NCBI GenBank assembly: GCA_003252195.1
Contig: QKFK01000193.1
Location: forward strand, 1 to 20,024
DNA from: Rhodospirillales bacterium
Lineage (GTDB): Bacteria; Pseudomonadota; Alphaproteobacteria; QKFK01; SZUA-500
Direction of reading: 5' to 3'
DNA length: 20,024 nucleotides
The translations under genes and the position numbers were made by a program. Positions 16,950-20,024 of the stretch are shown one piece after another. The stretch's first letter is position 1, and every line of letters starts with the position of its first letter. The notes under the pieces were generated by a model. It searched no databases. It saw only the letters and a program-made list of their open reading frames with translations, and was not told where the DNA came from.

Positions 16950-18068
16950 ATGAAAAGCTCTATAGAAATTTTGAAAGATTTAATTGCCATTGAATCTTGG
17001 GATACCACAAAAACAAACAAAGATATTGTAGATTATATTTGCAATCTGTTGTCTGAAACAGAGATAAAATTTCAAAGAATTGCGAGCCCTGTAGATTCTT
17101 CAAAAGAAAGTATTATAGCTATATATGGAGCTAATGAGCTAAAAAATATTCAAGGAGGGTTACTCCTATCAGGACATATTGACACCGTTCCTGCAAATAA
17201 AGATCAATGGAAAACAGATCCTTTTACCCCAACTGAAACAGATAACAAGCTCTATGGCAGGGGCGCAATTGACATGAAGCAATCAATCGCTTCATATATT
17301 GCCATCATTCCAAAACTAAAAGAAATAAATCCTTCTTTCCCAATCATTATTACATTTACCTATGACGAAGAAACCGCTGCTTTGAGCATAGAAGAAATAT
17401 GCAACTTTATGAGAGATAATAACATAAAGCCTTCTTATGCACTTTTAGGCGAACCTACTAACTTTAAGGCGGGCGTTGCAAGTAAAGGATATTTTGGTTA
17501 CACAACTAACATAGTTGGCAAAGCAACCCACTCATCAAAACCTTCAAATGGAATTAATGCAATATATATTACGTCCCACATAATAGCTAAAATTGAAGAG
17601 CTAAATGAAAAATATTGCAATGACGGAACAACATTAAATACTGGTGTGATTAACGGCGGTAAAGCTTGTAACATTGTTCCTGATAATTGCACATTAGAGT
17701 GGGAAATAAGAAGCTTCTCAAATGAGGATGTTGCTACAATAACCAAAGAAATGAATGATTTTTTTGCTTTAATGGAAAGCAAATATAATGGCGCAAAAAT
17801 ATCTACATTCACCAGAGATAAGCTACCTATTTTTGCCAAAAACGAAACATCATCTATTGCCGTAGCAACTAGAGACTTATTGCAAAATGACGACATGATT
17901 TTCCAAGGAGGAACCGAAGCTGGATTTTTGCAAGAACTTGGCGCAGAAACACTAATCTGCGGGGCTGGAGACTTAGCCCTAGCCCACACTAGTGCAGAAT
18001 ATATAGATATACCAGATATGGCGAAATATGATGCTTATGTAGAAGCTTTAATAAAAACACTAGCTTAG
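16950..18068 (+). CDS. argE: M20 metallopeptidase, ArgE-type acetylornithine deacetylase
   Basis: Likely removes an N-acyl group from an amino acid, by homology N2-acetylornithine to ornithine plus acetate. The 372 residues carry the complete dinuclear-metal centre of M20 enzymes: His76 in SGHIDTVP, Asp108 in RGAIDMKQ, general base Glu140 with Glu141 in DEE, Glu168 in LGEPTN, and His346 in LALAHTSAEY. The dimerisation-domain histidine is His194. The pattern GVINGGKACNIVPDNCTLEWEIR-like at 232-254, GTEAGFLQ at 321-328 and CGAGDLALAH at 337-346 favours ArgE over DapE. No other arginine gene is near, and the acceptor may differ. AAGG lies nine bases before ATG. Its end overlaps the convergent yeiH-like gene by 4 nt. 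Confidence 0.72.
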   Translation: MKSSIEILKDLIAIESWDTTKTNKDIVDYICNLLSETEIKFQRIASPVDSSKESIIAIYGANELKNIQGGLLLSGHIDTVPANKDQWKTDPFTPTETDNKLYGRGAIDMKQSIASYIAIIPKLKEINPSFPIIITFTYDEETAALSIEEICNFMRDNNIKPSYALLGEPTNFKAGVASKGYFGYTTNIVGKATHSSKPSNGINAIYITSHIIAKIEELNEKYCNDGTTLNTGVINGGKACNIVPDNCTLEWEIRSFSNEDVATITKEMNDFFALMESKYNGAKISTFTRDKLPIFAKNETSSIAVATRDLLQNDDMIFQGGTEAGFLQELGAETLICGAGDLALAHTSAEYIDIPDMAKYDAYVEALIKTLA

Positions 18069-19015
18069 TGTATTAAACCTTCATATATTGATGCCAATGA
18101 AACGCTGGCAACAATCACCCAAAGCATTACACCATGTACAAGAGGCTTGAGCCCAACGGCTTTTAGCGTATCAAAGGTCATGTTTGTTCCAATTAAAAAC
18201 AAAGTTATTACCAATGCTCTGCGAGCTATCCCCGCAATTACAGCTCCACTAGCTGCAAACATTGGAACCCACGTAACCAAAGCAGACATTGCCAAAAAAC
18301 CTAAAATAAACCATGGATATTTTGGCTTTGCTTTATTTTCATCTTGCTTGCTTTTAATATTTTGCACTGCTTGAATAAGAATCACCAATGGAACAATCCA
18401 TAATGCACGAGCAAGCTTAACTGTTGTTGCTATTTCTAAAGCCTCTTTACCATAAATTGAGCCCGCACCAACAACAGAACTAGTGTCGTGAATTGCTAAT
18501 GCGCTCCACAAACCAAACTGACTTTGCGATAAATGCACGTAATGACCTATAGATGGAAATATAAACAATGCTAATGCGTTTAATAGGAACACAACCCCTA
18601 ATGAAACAGATATATTATGGTTTTTAGCATTAACAACTGGAGCAACCGCTGCAATAGCACTACCTCCGCATATTGCCGTACCAACCGACACTAACAAGGA
18701 GGCCTCTTTTTCAGCCTTAAGTAACCGCCCCAACAACACCCCTAAAGATAGGGTAAAAACAATACTAATTGCAGTATAGCCTATACCTTTAGAACCCACA
18801 TTAATAACTACCAACAAATTCATTCCAGCACCTAAGCCAATGATACTTAAAGACAATAGTTTTTTCGTAATCTTAGGAGTATATGCCGAATAATAATTAC
18901 CAAATAACAAGGCGATAGCAACCCCAAGCAAAAGAGCTGTTGCTGCAGAAATTTGTGGAAGCAAACATATTGCTGCTCCCAAAGGCAAAATAATTTTTTG
19001 TAAAGTTTGTTTCAT
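18065..19015 (-). CDS. YeiH/UPF0324 family membrane protein (putative sulfate exporter family)
   Basis: An integral inner-membrane protein with about ten hydrophobic segments. Family hallmarks are GTAICGGSAIAAVAP at 112-126 and SALAIHDTSSVVGAG at 171-185 followed by KLARALWIVPL. Members are annotated as putative sulfate or sulfonate-related exporters, but the substrate is not established for most. The frame extends to an ATG at 19093; the ATG at 19013-19015 is chosen because AGGTG lies seven bases upstream, the first membrane helix then begins where it should, and the extra 26 codons run through palindromic leader DNA. This gives 316 residues, somewhat shorter than E. coli YeiH. The gene stands alone, between a terminator upstream and a convergent neighbour. 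Confidence 0.85.
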   Translation of the reverse strand: MKQTLQKIILPLGAAICLLPQISAATALLLGVAIALLFGNYYSAYTPKITKKLLSLSIIGLGAGMNLLVVINVGSKGIGYTAISIVFTLSLGVLLGRLLKAEKEASLLVSVGTAICGGSAIAAVAPVVNAKNHNISVSLGVVFLLNALALFIFPSIGHYVHLSQSQFGLWSALAIHDTSSVVGAGSIYGKEALEIATTVKLARALWIVPLVILIQAVQNIKSKQDENKAKPKYPWFILGFLAMSALVTWVPMFAASGAVIAGIARRALVITLFLIGTNMTFDTLKAVGLKPLVHGVMLWVIVASVSLASIYEGLIH

Positions 19016-19031
19016 AATTACACCTATCAAC

Positions 19032-19048
19032 GCACTCTTTAAGAGTGC
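19032..19048. promoter_or_regulatory. Inverted repeat just upstream of the yeiH-like ribosome site
   Basis: GCACTCTT and AAGAGTGC are perfect 8-bp arms around a single T. It lies 17-33 nt before the chosen start. As DNA it could be an operator; as RNA it could form a hairpin near the ribosome site only with a somewhat opened loop. Confidence 0.4.
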
Positions 19049-19058
19049 TTTATTTAGC

Positions 19059-19068
19059 GCAAATTTGC
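19059..19068. promoter_or_regulatory. Perfect palindrome in the yeiH-like leader
   Basis: GCAAATTTGC is a 10-bp perfect palindrome, 10 nt from the preceding repeat; flanking TAG and CTA extend the symmetry if one base is bulged. Confidence 0.3.
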
Positions 19069-19086
19069 CTAATGTGTAAAAAATGG

Positions 19087-19119
19087 TTCTCAAAAATATA
19101 AGCTATATTTACCTGAGAA
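19087..19119. promoter_or_regulatory. Nested dyad upstream of the yeiH-like gene
   Basis: TTCTCA (19087-19092) pairs with TGAGAA (19114-19119), and inside them AAATATA (19094-19100) pairs with TATATTT (19104-19110) around AGC. This may be the operator or promoter region of the gene. Confidence 0.35.
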
Positions 19120-19190
19120 AATACACTCATAAAACCCATGCGAAACTTGCGCTAGCTAATAAATCTTATATGTTTTTGCTATATCACTTT

Positions 19191-19234
19191 AAAAATAGCA
19201 GGACTAGACTTTTAATAAAAAAAGCCTAGTCCTG
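19191..19234 (-). terminator. Rho-independent terminator of the mtnA-like/aldolase unit
   Basis: On the minus strand, CAGGACTAG pairs with CTAGTCCTG (19226-19234 with 19199-19207), and the stem can extend inward through GCTTTT/AAAAG. It is followed by CTATTTTT. It lies about 50 nt after the aldolase stop and separates that unit from the yeiH-like gene. Confidence 0.85.
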
Positions 19235-19285
19235 TGCATTAAAATTATAATAATTCTACAGAACAACCTGACCAGATTAAACAAA

Positions 19286-19936
19286 CTATTCTTTGCTAGA
19301 TTTTTTGCCGTATGAGCTGAACTTATCAATAACTAAATTCATTTCCGCATCTTCAATTAATTTAACCTCGCCAATGTTTATTAAATGGCAATATTGCTCG
19401 GCCAAATTCTCAACTTCCACAGCTATTTTCAAAGCTTCGTCCATATCTTTGCCATATGCAACCATTCCATGATGAGCCATTAAGCAAGCCTTGCTCTCTA
19501 ACAATGCTTTACAAATATTTTCTGACAAAGCCTCACTTCCAAATGTTGCATATTCTGCACATGGGATTTTCTTTCCACCTGCTATTGCAATCATGTAGTG
19601 AAACGGTGGTATTTCCATTTCTTTGCAAGACAAAATAGAACAGAATTTTGCATGAGTATGCACAATAGCTTCTGCACCAGAAAACTTTAAATAAATATCT
19701 CTATGAAAAGGTGTTTCTGAAGATGGCTTATACTTACCATTTACGCTTCCATCAAAACCCACTTCCACAATGTCTTCTACTGTTAGCTCACTTGGAGATA
19801 CCCCGCTTGGGGTCACATAAAATTTATCTCCATCTCTAATACTCAAGTTACCAGAAGACATAATTTCACTACCAAGTCCGACTGCACAAATTTTCTTATA
19901 AGTGTCGACTATTTTTTGTTTTTTTTCTGTGCTCAT
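19286..19936 (-). CDS. Class II (FucA-type) aldolase, probably acting on 5-methylthioribulose-1-phosphate
   Basis: A zinc-dependent class II aldolase/adducin-family enzyme of 216 residues, the length of FucA (215). Visible residues: SGNLSIRDGD at 28-37, TPSGV at 42-46, the Glu74 region SSETPFH, zinc ligands His93 and His95 in IVHTHAKF, and His156 in AHHGMVAYG. Retention of the Glu74 position is compatible with aldolase activity. Its ATG overlaps the TAA of an MtnA-like gene by one base (TAATG), so the two are translationally coupled. With MtnA as partner, the likely substrate is 5-methylthioribulose-1-phosphate, split to DHAP and 2-methylthioacetaldehyde as in the DHAP shunt. Alternatives are MtnB dehydratase, which shares the fold, or fuculose-phosphate aldolase. 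Confidence 0.8.
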   Translation of the reverse strand: MSTEKKQKIVDTYKKICAVGLGSEIMSSGNLSIRDGDKFYVTPSGVSPSELTVEDIVEVGFDGSVNGKYKPSSETPFHRDIYLKFSGAEAIVHTHAKFCSILSCKEMEIPPFHYMIAIAGGKKIPCAEYATFGSEALSENICKALLESKACLMAHHGMVAYGKDMDEALKIAVEVENLAEQYCHLINIGEVKLIEDAEMNLVIDKFSSYGKKSSKE

Positions 19937-20024
19937 TACGCCCTCTTTTTTACAAATAAATTTACTAATCCTTGCTTTGAAGCTTCACAAACGCCCGCCT
20001 CTGTAATCAACCCTGTAACGTATT
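19936..20024 (-). CDS. mtnA: C-terminal 28 residues of a probable methylthioribose-1-phosphate isomerase (5' end outside window)
   Basis: The minus-strand frame enters at the window edge and stops with TAA at 19936-19938. The visible tail begins YVTGLITEAGVCEASKQG and ends NLFVKKRA, which resembles the C-terminus of MtnA (…ITxxGVxEAS…LF). MtnA isomerises 5-methylthioribose-1-phosphate to 5-methylthioribulose-1-phosphate in methylthioadenosine salvage. The one-base stop/start overlap with the class II aldolase gene fits a mtnA-aldolase operon. The call rests on a short tail from memory and is therefore moderate. Confidence 0.62.
   Translation of the reverse strand, partial: YVTGLITEAGVCEASKQGLVNLFVKKRA

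Noticed and set aside
16950..18068. DapE (succinyl-diaminopimelate desuccinylase) as the identity of the M20 enzyme
   Set aside because: The C-terminal GTEAGF and CGAGDLALAH motifs and the NGGKACNIVPD segment fit ArgE better than DapE, which has a GGTSD-type motif and a different end. The N-terminal metal motifs are shared and do not discriminate.

Overview
The window looks like a chromosomal stretch of an AT-rich, Gram-negative bacterium, most likely an alphaproteobacterium. Two things point there. The order acpP-fabF-mltG has no pabC between fabF and mltG, unlike the usual gammaproteobacterial order. There is also a YerC/YecD-type TrpR-like protein. Low-GC, host-associated Alphaproteobacteria would fit, but this is an inference from gene order and base composition, not a taxonomic result. 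No tRNA, rRNA, IS element, phage gene or CRISPR array was recognised.

Layout. (1) 1-2649, plus strand: the end of acpP, a terminator-like region, then fabF (ketoacyl-ACP synthase II) and mltG (endolytic transglycosylase), covering fatty-acid elongation and cell-wall synthesis. (2) 2786-15504, minus strand: four consecutive paralogous hybrid histidine kinases of about 1030 residues each, filling 12.7 kb. In transcription order they are called here HK-A (12418-15504), HK-B (9218-12313), HK-C (6007-9093) and HK-D (2786-5887). Each has a signal peptide, a periplasmic domain resembling ABC-transporter substrate-binding proteins, one membrane helix, two PAS-like domains, HisKA, HATPase_c and a C-terminal receiver. 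No response regulator with an output domain and no Hpt protein lies in the window. (3) 15718-18068, plus strand, divergent from the kinases: a TrpR-like small regulator, a GNAT acetyltransferase with a long C-terminal extension, and an ArgE-type M20 deacylase. (4) 18065-20024, minus strand: a YeiH/UPF0324 membrane transporter, a class II (FucA-type) aldolase ending in a clear terminator, and the last 28 codons of a gene whose product resembles MtnA. The aldolase start overlaps the stop of that gene by one base.

The kinase array is the most remarkable part. The four copies keep the same architecture but differ most in the sensor domain, and their relationships change along the gene: sensors of D and B are closest, receivers of D and C are about 96% identical in DNA, and the ATPase domain of C resembles A. 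This suggests tandem duplication followed by segmental exchange, giving a set of sensors for related ligands feeding a shared phosphorelay. The intergenic leaders of B, C and D also align with each other, while HK-A has a different upstream region with a good -10 box. The second item of interest is the mtnA-like/aldolase pair, whose arrangement matches the methylthioadenosine salvage route known as the DHAP shunt.
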